From Rhabditoides inermis (Eukaryota > Nematoda > Chromadorea > Rhabditida > Rhabditidae): 64,000 nucleotides of DNA. Below the pieces are notes generated by a model. The model did not search any database, was not told where the DNA came from, and saw only the letters and a program-made list of their open reading frames with translations. The position numbers and the translations under genes were made by a program. Positions 24,476 to 35,394 of the stretch are shown piece after piece; within the stretch, counting starts at the first letter, position 1, and every line of letters starts with the position of its first letter. Where the stretch lies: assembly GCA_963966185.1 (NCBI GenBank), contig CAWZYM010000188.1:127501-191500 (forward strand), in the 5' to 3' direction.

Positions 24476-25983
24476 TATAAACTTTTTAAACAGAAAGTAC
24501 TAATCTCTTATCTACTGTCTTCTTTCCCTACTGTCTACTCTCTTACGTTCTGAAAATATAATTTGATCGCCTGTGCTTGCCAAATGACTCGATTCTCACC
24601 TCACCTCACTTCCACTCGACACTCTACTGCATCGAAAAGCGGAATTTCAGGCTGAATATGTACAAGAGTACAGGTAATAAACTCAAAACTTACTTTCAAC
24701 TGAAAAAAAATATACAGTACATAGTTCTATATTACGTCTACAATGACTTCGAGAAAAGAAGCCGGCTGGCGCGCCCTAACACGTTGTGCGCACGTGTGAA
24801 GGAGTTTGAAACAGTTTGAGGTTGATTTGATCGTTAGAAAACACTATCTATTGACGTCTAGAAACATTTTACTTAACTTTCAACCTTCAACGTTTCGTTT
24901 TGTCAAAGTTAATCGTTGAAGATAAAAAATTTTGTTTTTTTCCACTGACTCAATTCATTCTTGTTATATTTAGACATATTCCTATCAAAAAAAGACACAA
25001 CTGAGTGGATATGGGTCAGTGATTGCGAATGCCAACTATTCGATATCGATCGGTTGACCTGGCGGCTGGTAGCGAGCAATCCGGTGGGCGCGACCCCAGC
25101 AAGTAACGCGCGCTCAGAAAATGTCTAATACTGTATGAAGACAAAGTCCGATCGATCTGAAACTTTGACAGAAGGGCTTTTTTGCCCATAAAAGCTCAAG
25201 TTTACAAATTGGACCCTCTATCTCGTCTGTACGAAAAGTCGATCATATTCGCCATATTTGGTGACTTTTCAAAAAGGGAAACCAGTTTCTATAATCTATT
25301 ATACGTAATCTTTTTTCTGTTCAATTTTTAGAGAAATCTAAGATCATGAATTTTGGGTGCATTTTGGGTACATTCGCTTATTTGGGCATGAAGATGAGGT
25401 CACAGGCAGCTGGTATCGCGGCTATCGACTTTTTCTAGGTCGATTCACCTACTCTCCAAATTTGGTTCTAATTGAAGTATTTTGAAATTTTTCTCCATAG
25501 TTAAGAGATTAGGTGATAACTATGATTAGGAGATCGCTATTGACGAGATATTTGGAATTTTGCGTACTGGGGTTTTGAAGAAACTTTTTAGAAGAAGTGA
25601 AGTGATAATACTGATTTTGAAGAAAGATAACCTTCCGGAAAGAAGGACAGACAGACACCATAGTAAATATTAGTATGCAAGGGGGAACCATTTGAACCCG
25701 CGAATCGTTGCGTTCATAGGGCTCGAATTCTTTCATCTAGATTTTCTAAAGTATAGCATGATTATCGTTTGATTATCGATTTTCAGGTCTCCGAACTCAG
25801 ATAGCCTTGTACGTGTGAAAAAAATACGCTCACTCTGATAATACAATGCGCATCGACAATTTCACTCTTCAATTATCACAGTTACTCAATGAATTCCTGT
25901 AAAGAACAACAAGATTAACAAGAGAACAAAAAGAGAACAACAATAGTATGAAGACATCTTTTATTCGAGACACGAAAGAGCGT

Positions 25984-26421
25984 TCAAGGGTTGTACTCGA
26001 TGGGAAGGTTCTTGCGGCGGACCATTCCGTCGCCCTGGAACCACTCGCGGCGGAAGGTCTTGGCGGCGCCGTCGGGGGTGTTGGTCCACTCGATGGTGAT
26101 GCGGTCGTTGTTGGTGTCCTCCTGACCGTACTGGAACGCGTCGCAAGAGACGGCCATCAGCACGGCCTCCTTGGGGTCGAGCACTCCGCACGGCGGGTCG
26201 ACGCCGAGGCGCTTCATGTTGGTGGTCTTGATGGCCCATCCGATGCGGCGACCTCCGGCGTTGGTGATCTGGAGAGATGAGGGTTAAGATACTGTAGAAT
26301 ACAGTAGTCGACGGCAGCTCACCTTGATGTGGTAGGTGTGTTTGTCATCGTAGGGGGCGTTGAAGACGATCTTGGTACCCGGCTGGGTGTTGATATCTCC
26401 GGGAGGGACGGACTGAGCCAT
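25984..26421 (-). CDS. msp: Major sperm protein, copy 3
   Basis: Exons 26421-26323 and 26268-25984 with a 54-bp intron (GTGAGC..CTCCAG). The 127-residue protein is identical to copies 1 and 2. The coding sequence differs by a few silent changes (for example ACC for ACG in KTTN) and the intron is more diverged than that of copies 1 and 2. The TATA-like motif is at 26454-26463 and the AATAAA at 25960-25965 (minus). Upstream homology to the other promoters covers about 150-200 bp and then ends. Confidence 0.97.
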
Positions 26422-26453
26422 GGCGAATGGATGCCGGCAGCCCGCCGCGCCCG

Positions 26454-26463
26454 CCTTTTATTC
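26454..26463 (-). promoter_or_regulatory. TATA-like box of MSP copy 3
   Basis: GAATAAAAGG at the same 33-bp distance from the start codon as in the other copies. Confidence 0.5.
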
Positions 26464-26621
26464 GCCCTTCCAGACATGCTAATCGGCGAGTTGCGCGAAT
26501 TATCGACGGGAATGACTAATTTCAGTAGTCCTGAGTGAGTAGGGAAATGACAGCAACATTCCTAATGGAGCATGAAAATGACACTGATTTGCATATTCAA
26601 AATTCAGCTGCTGTTTAAAGT

Positions 26622-27930
26622 CCGTGTTTTCGACTGCCAGGAGACGGACCATATTCTCCACCATTGAAAACATTCTCCACCATTGAAAACGTCGCAACGT
26701 CAACCTGAGCGTGAGACCAAGCACACCACCCCTCCTTCACGTCAGATCCCGACAAGAAGGACCCACCGACAGATACTTCACGCGAACTGAACCCTTTTGT
26801 GTTTCATTTCCGTTGTTGTATTTTTGATATCGGCAGTGAATCAATTCAATTAAAAACATTACAGAGCGACCGCGTGAACTCGTGAATACCACACAGAGAG
26901 CATCATAGCATCATCACGCTAGCATCATTTTCTTTATCACACAATGAAAAGGAATTTGTGTGATTGAGTAGACAAAAATATCAATACAAGAACGGCCACT
27001 TGGTCTTGGAACGGAATTGACTTGTTCTCAAAAAAAGTTGCTGATAGGTATGATACGCACGTTTTTGTTGGAACTCGCAGTAGGCATTGTATTACTGTAT
27101 TTTTCCATATCCCTCCGTAATTTACGTAATCGATAATATGTGCTATTTGATTCGAGATAAAAATTCTGAATCTGATTCTTAATTAAACAATGAAACATCA
27201 TCTGTATTGAAACGATTTTCTCAAATAAGATACGAATATACGGCGTGCTTGAAACAACCACCAAGAAACTGTGAATAGATGTACCTGTGAATTATTAAAG
27301 CATACGCGTTCATGGTAATCTTTTTGAATTGTAATAATTTCAGTTCCCTTAATAACTGTTCGTTTTAGTACATTTTTAACGGCGAATAGGATGAATAACA
27401 TGTATAGTCAACACGTTCATAGAACAGTTGATAACAACCTTTTCTTGAATATCAAATCTGCTATTCCAAAAAAAGCCCAATTAACCACCATCAACATCAT
27501 CCCGAGAGAACAAAGGTCTTTCAAACGTTATTTATTACGCATAAAGCTATTTTACAATAAAACAACCAGGAAATAGCGTCACAGACTACAAGTGAACTAG
27601 CATTACGATAATGAGTTTGCGTACTGTACACGTACTACAAAATTCAGATAGGATTACGGTACTAAAAAAGAATCACAGGACCACCACACGACCCGACATT
27701 CAGCTTTCTTCCAAGAAAAAACTTCAGTGATTACGCTGAATGAAGAGAAAAAAAAGAAAAAAGAGAGAAAATTAAGAAAACAGTGTCGTGTGGCAGCTGT
27801 GGACAGTTAGAATCGTTGCAGTTTCCTAAACACAAAAAAGTAGCGAAAAAGGATCTAACCGGAAAGAGAGTACAGTACTCTACTATCAGCTACAGCACCC
27901 TACAGTAGTCTAGCTACCGTAACCCACTGC
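26622..27930. other. Spacer without recognised gene
   Basis: AT-rich, no coding sequence recognised on either strand. A 17-bp direct repeat (CATTCTCCACCATTGAAAAC-type) lies near 26651-26690. Confidence 0.5.
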
Positions 27931-30900
27931 TCACGCGAATCCGAATCCGATCAGGCATCCGGCGGCGAACCCGCCCAGCAGGTACGCGTTGTTCGCCACA
28001 AAGTTTGTCACCTGAAATAGTAAAGTTAACCTTTAAAGTTTAAAGCCTTCACAAATAAATGATGTAATCAATTACAATAATATGAAAGTGTAGAAACAAA
28101 AAAAAACTTCCAATAACTGCTCTATAAAATGCAAGTGTCCAGCTTCCCACCACTTCTAAGCATCACAAAAACGGTTTAGAGAGAAACGCACAAAGAACTC
28201 AATACTCCATCGTTGTTATCGTTACCAACAACTATTACCAATACTACCTTACCACCAACGCACACGCACACCTCATGTTCCCCCATATCGCTCTCCCAAC
28301 CCATTTTCATTCCCCTCGAATTCTCACAAACCCGATACCCACAACTCTAAACTCCTAATCGAGACAACTAAACCAACTACATTATCTCTCTCTCCTTCCG
28401 TCTCTCTACCCCACCTCTCTCTCCCTCTCTCTCCTTCTCTCTCTTTCTCTCCTTCATCCCTCCCTCCCTCTCCCCCCCCCCCCTCACCTGCTTCTCAGTG
28501 ACCGGTTCGATGGCGCTGCTCTCCCCGTACAGCTCCTTCTCGATCTTCTTCCGCATCGCGCGCATGTCCTTCTCGAACTGACCCCGGTTCAGCTTAATGT
28601 AACCGCGGTAGTTGCAGAACTGAAAACATCGTGACTGGAATATTTAAATTAACGACTGATTACAATCATCTCACTCCCTCTCTCTCTCATTACACACCGA
28701 AAAGAGGTAGAATAACCCGATTTATTTGACAATCTGATACTCAGCATACAGCGTGCACAATCTCTACATCTCTACAGTCTAGTTGGTCTTCTTCTTCCTT
28801 GCGTACTCCTCCTTCTGGCCTCTCTTGTACATAATGTAGAAGAAGAGGTTGGGGCAGAACCAGCGCAGGAAGATCGCCACGCGGTGCATCTGAAAGACGA
28901 GTATTGAGACTAGGTGTACTGGAATTGAATAACATTACACCGTGGAACATAAAGTTCCACACAATCGTGAAATTTGAGTATACAGTCTAGGAGAGTTGAA
29001 ACCCAGGAACGATACTAGAGTAATTGAAACTAAAATCCATAATGGAATAACATTACACCGTGAAACATACGTAACCAAGATGGCTCTAAGAGTTAGGAGT
29101 TACCGAAACCCCCCCCCCCCCCCCCTCTCCCTCCTACCAAGGGTGCCATGACGAGTTCCGTCTTTCTGTTCTCGGCGGCAGTGAGCATCTCCCGAGCGGC
29201 CTCGTCCGGCGAGTACCCCTTCAGCTGAATCAAGAAACATTGAGACTACCAGATTCACGCAATCATACAACTACCTGACACAACATAAAACTGGTTACGC
29301 ACTTCTATCACAATTCACAATTCACCACTCCTCTCCATCACATTATTGTTCAAATATGCAGTGAAACGATTGAAAAGAACTACGTACACCCAATTCACAA
29401 CACATCAGTAACCTATTTCTCCCCATTCTCACCCGTCAGCTATGAATGTACACCAATATGGCCCTTCAAATACCTCTACCCTCCCCCCCCCCCCCCCGAC
29501 CTGGTTCTCGTCCTGCTTCCCCGTGGGCCGCCCCTCCACCGTCAGCGCCCTCGATCCGAAGCCCGTGTTGATGTAGCCAGCCGACACGACCAGGATGTGC
29601 AGCGAGGGACGGTGCTCGCCGCGCAGAGTGTCGAAGAAACCCTCAACGCCTGATTATCGTCGCGCTTTTTTCAGCATACATAGCAATCGATACGTATTTC
29701 AGAACGTTGCTGCGCGGCCAAGCTGTAGTATGAACAGGCCTTGAGCGAGTAATTTTACAGAGTGAGAAATATTCTTTACTTTTTCTTCACGCCTCTTTTC
29801 AAACTCACAAAACAATCACTCACCAAGCAGTCATCAGAAGAAAACCTCTATTCCAGAATGGTAATTGGCTAAGTAAACCGGCAACTACACGTTTCACATT
29901 AACTCCATACCAACCAAACCGTACCAACCGATGAGTAATCTATCGATAGTCGGAAGAATCGCGGTTTAAACCAACAGGAAAAAGAACAATCACTAATAGT
30001 CATTTTCTATCCCTCCTTCCATAGCCATCTCTCCCTCCCTCTCTCCCTCTCTCCCTCCCTCCCTCTCCCTCTCTCACCTGCAGTGCGTGCTTGCTGGCCG
30101 AGTATGCACTGCGCCACGGCACCGCGATACGACCCTGTAATAGGTAATTATAGAACTTTTTTCATATTACATCCATTCACGCCTCCTGCACTGATTACGC
30201 TTCACCGCAACACTAAACAAAAGAACATGTTGTGTGCGACAATAGCTGTTTACAACCGTCATGCTTATCATTACAATCTACGACAAATACAAACGCGATT
30301 TCTGAAAAAAACGAGGGTCTACGAATATATATATATATATAACATTGTATTGTCCATATCCTACATGAACACTCGTGCAATTAATATATTCCTATATTCA
30401 TATAGGTATGGAAGACCAGCCTTTATTGCTCGTGGCGTTGATCTGCACGGACGTGCAGATCAACGCCACGAGTAATATAGTGTTTCGATATACCTCGCTT
30501 GCAGTTCGAAATACGGTGCCATGACCGTCTGCCTCTCTTGTTTTTCGCGCTATTGCCGAGAGCTGACTCTCCGTCTTCCCCTGATCTACTCCACCGCGCG
30601 CAACTTATTGCGAGCATAGAGTTATAACAACGTGTTCATCGAATCAGTCGCCGACCTGCATGGACGACGTGACGATGATGCATCCGTCGTCGGGTATGGC
30701 GGAGAGGAGGGCGCGCGTCACCGCCACCTGCCCGAAGAAGTTCACCTCCATCACCTGAAATGAGCAGATCAGTGCTGTACGGGCATCCTTTAAATTTTCA
30801 ACCAAGTTCAACCAGCCGCAGCCGCATTACCGATATCGAACCAGCAATCATGTTCAAGCGAGTGTGAAACGTACAAAGTATCGCAGTTCGAGTGAAACAA

Positions 30901-33288
30901 CTCGCAAGAAATGATAACTTTTACTCTACCTACGACCTTCCCCTCCCCCCCCCCCCTCTCTATCTCTCTCTCCCCATCTCCCTCTCCTCCCACCTGTCTG
31001 TGCACACTCAACGGCGTGTCGTCGATGGCTCCCCTCATCGACAGGCCGGCATTGTTGATGAGCACATGGATAGTCCTTCCGTCGATCGCCAGAGTGCGCA
31101 GATCCTCCACGTCCGTCGGATCGGCCACGTCCAGGTAGCTGAATCAATCGTTTATCCGGATTCGTTATATAGTTCTATGCTCGCAATAAGTTGCGCGCGG
31201 TGGGGTAAATCAGAGGAAGACGGAGAGTCAGCTTTCGGCAATTCCGCGCAAAACAAGAGAGGCAGACGGTTATGGCACCGCATTTCGACTTGCAAGTGAG
31301 GTAGATCGAAAACTATCGCTCTGGCGCCGAGTATATCTAACATCTGTCTGACTTTATATCTAACATATCTGACATTGTGAATATGACAGCACAATCATGA
31401 TCATCATGATTAATGAAAATATATAAACTATACACAAAATATATGTTTCAGAGCGTTTTGAATATGCAATCACGACACATCACGACAATGCTTGAATGGT
31501 GAACACCCGCCAAACATATAGCAAAAGTAGACGTATAGTTCATTGCTAATAACAGAAAACGCTCTTTTTCTATCTCTCTTTCTCTCCCTTCCTCCCTCTT
31601 TTTTCTTCTCTCTCCCTCTCTCTCTCTCTTCCACCTTTCTCTCCCTCTCCTCTCCTCCCTCCCTCTCTCCCTCTCTCTCTCTCCCCACACCCACCGATAG
31701 ACTGGCTCGTGGGGATTCCCCTGATAGCTGGCGACCAGCTCCTCGCACAGCTGCTTCAGCTTGTCCAGACTGCGCGCCGTCACAATCACACGCGCGCCCT
31801 GCACAATACTTATGCCTTATAACGTTATATTATAATTTTTGGAATAAATCTTTTTAACGTTTTTTTAAATATATTTTGTTTACCACGTTCCCGCTCTCCA
31901 TGTCTACATGTTAATCCATTTGATTCAAATCAACCGAACGTATATGAATTATTACCATTGACAGAAACAATATAGTATCATTCGTTCGTGAAACATATAT
32001 TTTAGTTTAGTACATCCAGTTCACAACAAATCGTAACACATTGTACACCAATACCAGTGAAACGTATCCCACCCACCTTCCTGTAAGCCTCAAATGCGAG
32101 CGCCCTGCCGAGGCCCGTGCTCGCGCCAATGATCAGCACCGTCTTGTCCTGAAAACCAAGAACTCATTCATTAAATCTCTCCAAATACAAGCCACTTCCA
32201 GCTTCAGCTCCATAAAAATTACCTCGCCCATCTCAAAATGACAGTATCGATCTGCCAAAACTGCCCACCGATCTACTCACCTTGAAGTCGAGCTTTGCGT
32301 GGTGCTGGGGTCCTGGGATGGCGGCGGCGAGGAGGCGACTCGCCGCGTAGATGCCCAGTGGGGTGAGCACATAGGGGAGGTAGCGGCTGGACAACGCCGA
32401 CTCAAGCACCTCCATCCTGCCTGCACCACCAAGCAATCAATAATCAATAATGCGCAATACGGTAATAACATAAGGAACGCGCGAAGATCGAGCGGTTTCG
32501 ACTCCAAGCAACGTACTAGCCTTCATTCAATTGCTAAACACACAAATTCGAACGATTCGCGAAACAACAACGGAGGCTCGTACACTGAGAAACAGATAGC
32601 AGGAGGCGGTGTGTGACCTTTCCCCTCTCTACATTGTAGCCACAATATTGCGATTGCGAGAGAGAAAAAAATCACGCGGAAATAACATGTGCACGGGCGG
32701 AGAGAGACCGTGAAAAATCGATAGCGCCGGGGCTCGAAACGTTATCAAAACAACGGAGGCTGGAAATAGTGATAACCCTGGGGTTATCGGGAAAACGTAA
32801 TCAATACATTAAAATGTAAAACAATACTCTCACTCGCTCACTCTCACATGAAATACCAGAAACAACTAATGTGAACCAAGCCAACAACGCACCTGGAAGA
32901 CGAGGAGCGACACGCCGAGGACGGTGGCGGTCGCCTTGCTGCCCTTGGTGAACAGGTAGCCGGTCACGCTGAGAACAAACATGTAAACAAGTAAACAAAT
33001 AAATAAGTGAACAACTAACAGCCCGGCGCCGCTTCCGATGCCGATCTGGACGGGCGCGGGCTTCTTCTGGATGTTGTCGACATAGTCGAATACGTTCGCC
33101 ACCACGCCGCGCACAGCGTCCTGTAAACAAAACACGTAAACTAGTAAACAATAAACACGTAAACAACCCACGTCCTTGTCGCCGGTCTCGCCAAACACCT
33201 TGCGTGCCTTGGCGGGCAGCATGTCTCGCATATCCTTTGCCATATCAACGAGGTCCTGCTGCAGCTCGCGAGCGGCGTCCTTCACCAT
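27931..33288 (-). CDS. fndc-1: FUN14-domain protein (FUNDC1-like mitophagy receptor)
   Basis: Five exons in phase, 168 residues: 33288-33172, 33120-33020, 32968-32893, 28619-28488 and 28011-27931. The FUN14 domain is clear: PVQIGIGSGAGLVTGYLFTK (TM1), ATATVLGVSLLVFQ (TM2), FCNYRGYIKLN, a basic helix EKDMRAMRKKIEKE and a C-terminal TM, LLGGFAAGCLIGFGFA. Family members are small outer-mitochondrial-membrane proteins that recruit LC3/ATG8 for mitophagy; the human protein has 155 residues. The start lies directly after TTGTAG, a possible trans-splice acceptor, and an earlier exon cannot be excluded. Intron 3 (28620-32892) is 4.3 kb and contains a whole dehydrogenase gene on the same strand. Confidence 0.85.
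28721..28726 (-). terminator. Poly(A) signal of nested dehydrogenase gene
   Basis: AATAAA on the minus strand, about 55 bp past the dehydrogenase stop and about 100 bp before FUNDC1-like exon 4. Confidence 0.6.
28779..32415 (-). CDS. DHRS7B-like short-chain dehydrogenase/reductase
   Basis: Nine exons in phase give 316 residues: 32415-32281, 32148-32077, 31798-31695, 31138-30994, 30754-30656, 30134-30078, 29641-29501, 29224-29138 and 28889-28779. The N-terminus has a hydrophobic anchor (about residues 12-33). The Rossmann cofactor motif is GASTGLG, the structural motif is NNAG, the catalytic serine lies in IIVTSSMQ, and the active site is YSASK. These define a classical NAD(P)H-dependent reductase. 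The flow HALQGFFDTLRGEH and the length match the DHRS7/DHRS7B group, membrane-bound enzymes acting on lipid or steroid carbonyls; the substrate cannot be told here. Exon 7 uses the acceptor GTTGAG rather than the nearer CAG, as frame demands. The gene lies entirely inside intron 3 of the FUNDC1-like gene. Confidence 0.9.
30429..30472. repeat. Perfect 44-bp palindrome
   Basis: Two 21-bp arms starting CTCGTGGCGTTGATCTGCAC are perfect inverted copies separated by two bases. It abuts the left edge of a dispersed repeat copy in intron 5 of the dehydrogenase gene. Confidence 0.9.
30480..30625. repeat. Dispersed repeat family, copy 2
   Basis: Same orientation as 23483-23650, about 85-90 percent similar by eye and without indels over about 140 bp. 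Lies in intron 5 of the dehydrogenase gene. Confidence 0.8.
31163..31330. repeat. Dispersed repeat family, copy 3 (inverted)
   Basis: Inverted relative to copies 1 and 2, in the intron between dehydrogenase exons 3 and 4. Copies 2 and 3 face each other across exons 4 and 5. Confidence 0.8.
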
Positions 33289-33601
33289 CTACAAGTACAA
33301 CAACAGCTGCCAAAAACGGGACCAAATGCGAGAGAGAAATGTCAGCGATAAAACACAAGTGCACATTTACGAGATTGCGTATCGGTAACCATAACCACGT
33401 GAATGGTATGTGGTTCTATTTGAGACGTGTAGCGTGTTGTGAGCGGAAACGAAAACAAAACAAGTAAACATGAAAAAAATTGAAAAAAAACAAGAAGGCA
33501 ATCGAAAGGGGCGGAGCCGTAGTGAGATGGCAACCGTGCACAGTTTGCCATTCGAATCTCTAGGCTCCGCCTCCTTGTTGTTTTCCTACTGGCCTGTGGG
33601 T

Positions 33602-35394
33602 GACTAGTAGGAAACTAGCTCGCCCATTTTTTTCCTACTAGGAAACTAGCTAAATTTTTGACTACTAGTAAACTAGTTCAAAAACTAGTAGAAAAATTTC
33701 CTACTAGTTTCCTACTAGTCTTTTCAAAATGGTCCCACCACGATTTGTAATATACTGTACAGCAACATTTTCGTATTGTTTTGACGAAAGTTGTTGTTTG
33801 TTTTGTTTTAATTGTTGTTTTTAATGTATTTTTCTTTGTATGCATTTATGATATCAGAGCATGGGTGTGTTCATTCTAGTTGACCTGCCTGATCAGCATT
33901 GTCGCGCACAACATCTTTCCGTTTGTTTTTTGTTGTTGCCAAAATATTAGATGAAAGCGCATATTCATAACTTCCGTCGTGATCTCCGTCTTCAAACCCC
34001 TCATTCATCTTCTTTTTCAAATTATATTTCCCAGTATGTATTGAATCTTAACAATTCCCGATCCGTTACACCGATTCGCCATATTGTTCCATTGTTCGCT
34101 TTCGCTTTTTTCACTCACATTATCTCGCTCCGAAACATTTGTATATCACTAAACTTTGGCACAGCATAACGTGTGATTACAGGTGATTTGCGAGCTGGCA
34201 AGGACCCCGTACATGCGTCGCGCGTGTTCGCCCATGTGGCGCACTTCATACGTCATCAAGCAGGCGAGGTGAGACGAGGAATTGATTGTATTTCACTCTG
34301 CTGACCATCTTCAACGATTTGATTGATATTAATAACGTTATGTGAGCTAATAGCGTATTAGCTAATAGCGCTAGTCTGTAAATGTATAGGTATTGTATTT
34401 TTACAATTTTAGGTGACGTGCCGCGGTATGGAGAGCGGACACCTACACGGCCTCGCTGGGTCTTCATCACTAGGCAAGGTGAGAATTATGTTCTATAGTG
34501 GGCGTGTGTGGTAGAGCGTTGCCTGATATGACATCTGCGTACTCTCAGCAAGAGCCATGATATCGAGTATTGGCAGCATGACCACCAAATGAGGCTGTCA
34601 TAAAAAACAAGGTCAGAGGTAATTGCAATCAGTAAGGCCTCTGATGATTGTTGATTTACCTTGAATGTTCTCTTTGAGGCGACTGGCTCGTCACGTGGAG
34701 TCGTTGATCGAAGTTCGCATAATCTGAGGCGCACGCGCGCACGCCAAGCTTTATCTCAGGTGAGTGGTAACCAACTGATTGTCATGAGCGGTGATGAGAA
34801 TTTGTTGCGTTGCGTTGATTGAAGTTCACAAAACGTGTTTAAGGTCGCATGTGAACGATGACGGCGTGACCACCCGAGTCGTGTTCGAGGGCTTCATCTC
34901 CAGTCAGATGGCGGCGGTCGTGCGCCAAATGAGGAAGACATTTTGGAAGCTCCTGCAGGCCCACCCCATTCTGCGCTCCTTTTACTAGTTTTCAAGCAAT
35001 TCGTAAAACAGCATGATCTAAGATGTTATGACGCTACACATTCGATTGCAATATTCCTGTAAACTTCATATTTATTGTCTGTAAATAATTGAATGTTTTG
35101 AGTTGTTCACTTATCGTGCTCTGATCCTCTGATGTTGGTGAAATGATAAATTTGTTTACTCAAAATCGTTATTACTGTCCGATTTTATACAAATGACGCA
35201 TAAAAATCCTACTATTTTTCAACAACAAAAAAACTACTAGTAAACTAGTTCACTATTTTTCCTACTATTTTTTTCAACAAAAAAACTACTAGTAAACTAG
35301 TCACTATCGTAACTAGCCGCCGACTAATTTACCACCTCACTAGTAGGAAACTAGCTCGTTTCCTAGTAGTTTTTCGACTAGTTTCCTACTAGTC
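33602..35394. mobile_element. Inverted-repeat element built on ACTAGTAGGAAACTAG
   Basis: Both ends begin GACTAGTAGGAAACTAG when read inward. Each terminal 120-190 bp block holds several further copies of the same motif in both orientations, linked by AT-rich sequence. The 1.5-kb interior is unrelated to the ends and contains spliced-looking coding segments. This organisation suggests a non-canonical DNA transposon or a foldback element carrying cargo. No target duplication could be fixed. Confidence 0.55.
34183..34988 (+). CDS. Unrecognised exon-like segments inside the ACTAG element
   Basis: Segments with good splice signals: 34183-34268 (acceptor ATTACAG, donor GTGAGA), 34413-34478 (acceptor TTTTAG, donor GTGAGA) and 34844-34988, ending TAG. 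The first two join in phase and read GKDPVHASRVFAHVAHFIRH then VTCRGMESGHLHGLAG. The last reads SHVNDDGVTTRVVFEGF and QMRKTFWKLLQAHPILRSFY. A linking exon near 34762-34803 is possible but weak. I recognise no family. It could be an element-encoded gene, a captured host fragment, or the 3' end of a gene whose 5' part was lost. No start codon was identified. Confidence 0.35.

Larger units (their letters stand above)
23369..25687. other. 2.3-kb insertion specific to unit 2
   Basis: Collinearity with unit 1 stops after GCGGATTCTGA and resumes at ATTTGAACC. The insert contains one copy of a dispersed repeat (about 23483-23650), a CT satellite (23853-23950), tandem blocks of roughly 100 bp (24170-24475), a CTC/CT run (24285-24343) and AT-rich sequence to 25687. 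No inverted terminal repeats or obvious target duplication were seen, and no gene is supported. Confidence 0.6.
11756..25950. repeat. Tandem cassette, unit 2
   Basis: Second unit with the same gene order as unit 1. It is longer because it contains a 2.3-kb segment after the MSP promoter (about 12435-14757), a 2.3-kb insertion near the right end (23369-25687) and CAC arrays at 19076-19402. It lacks the two unit-1 insertions at 5562-6373 and 6835-7305. Confidence 0.85.
25951..26620. repeat. Tandem cassette, unit 3 (truncated)
   Basis: Only the MSP gene and its promoter match the other units. Homology fades after about 26620. Confidence 0.75.
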
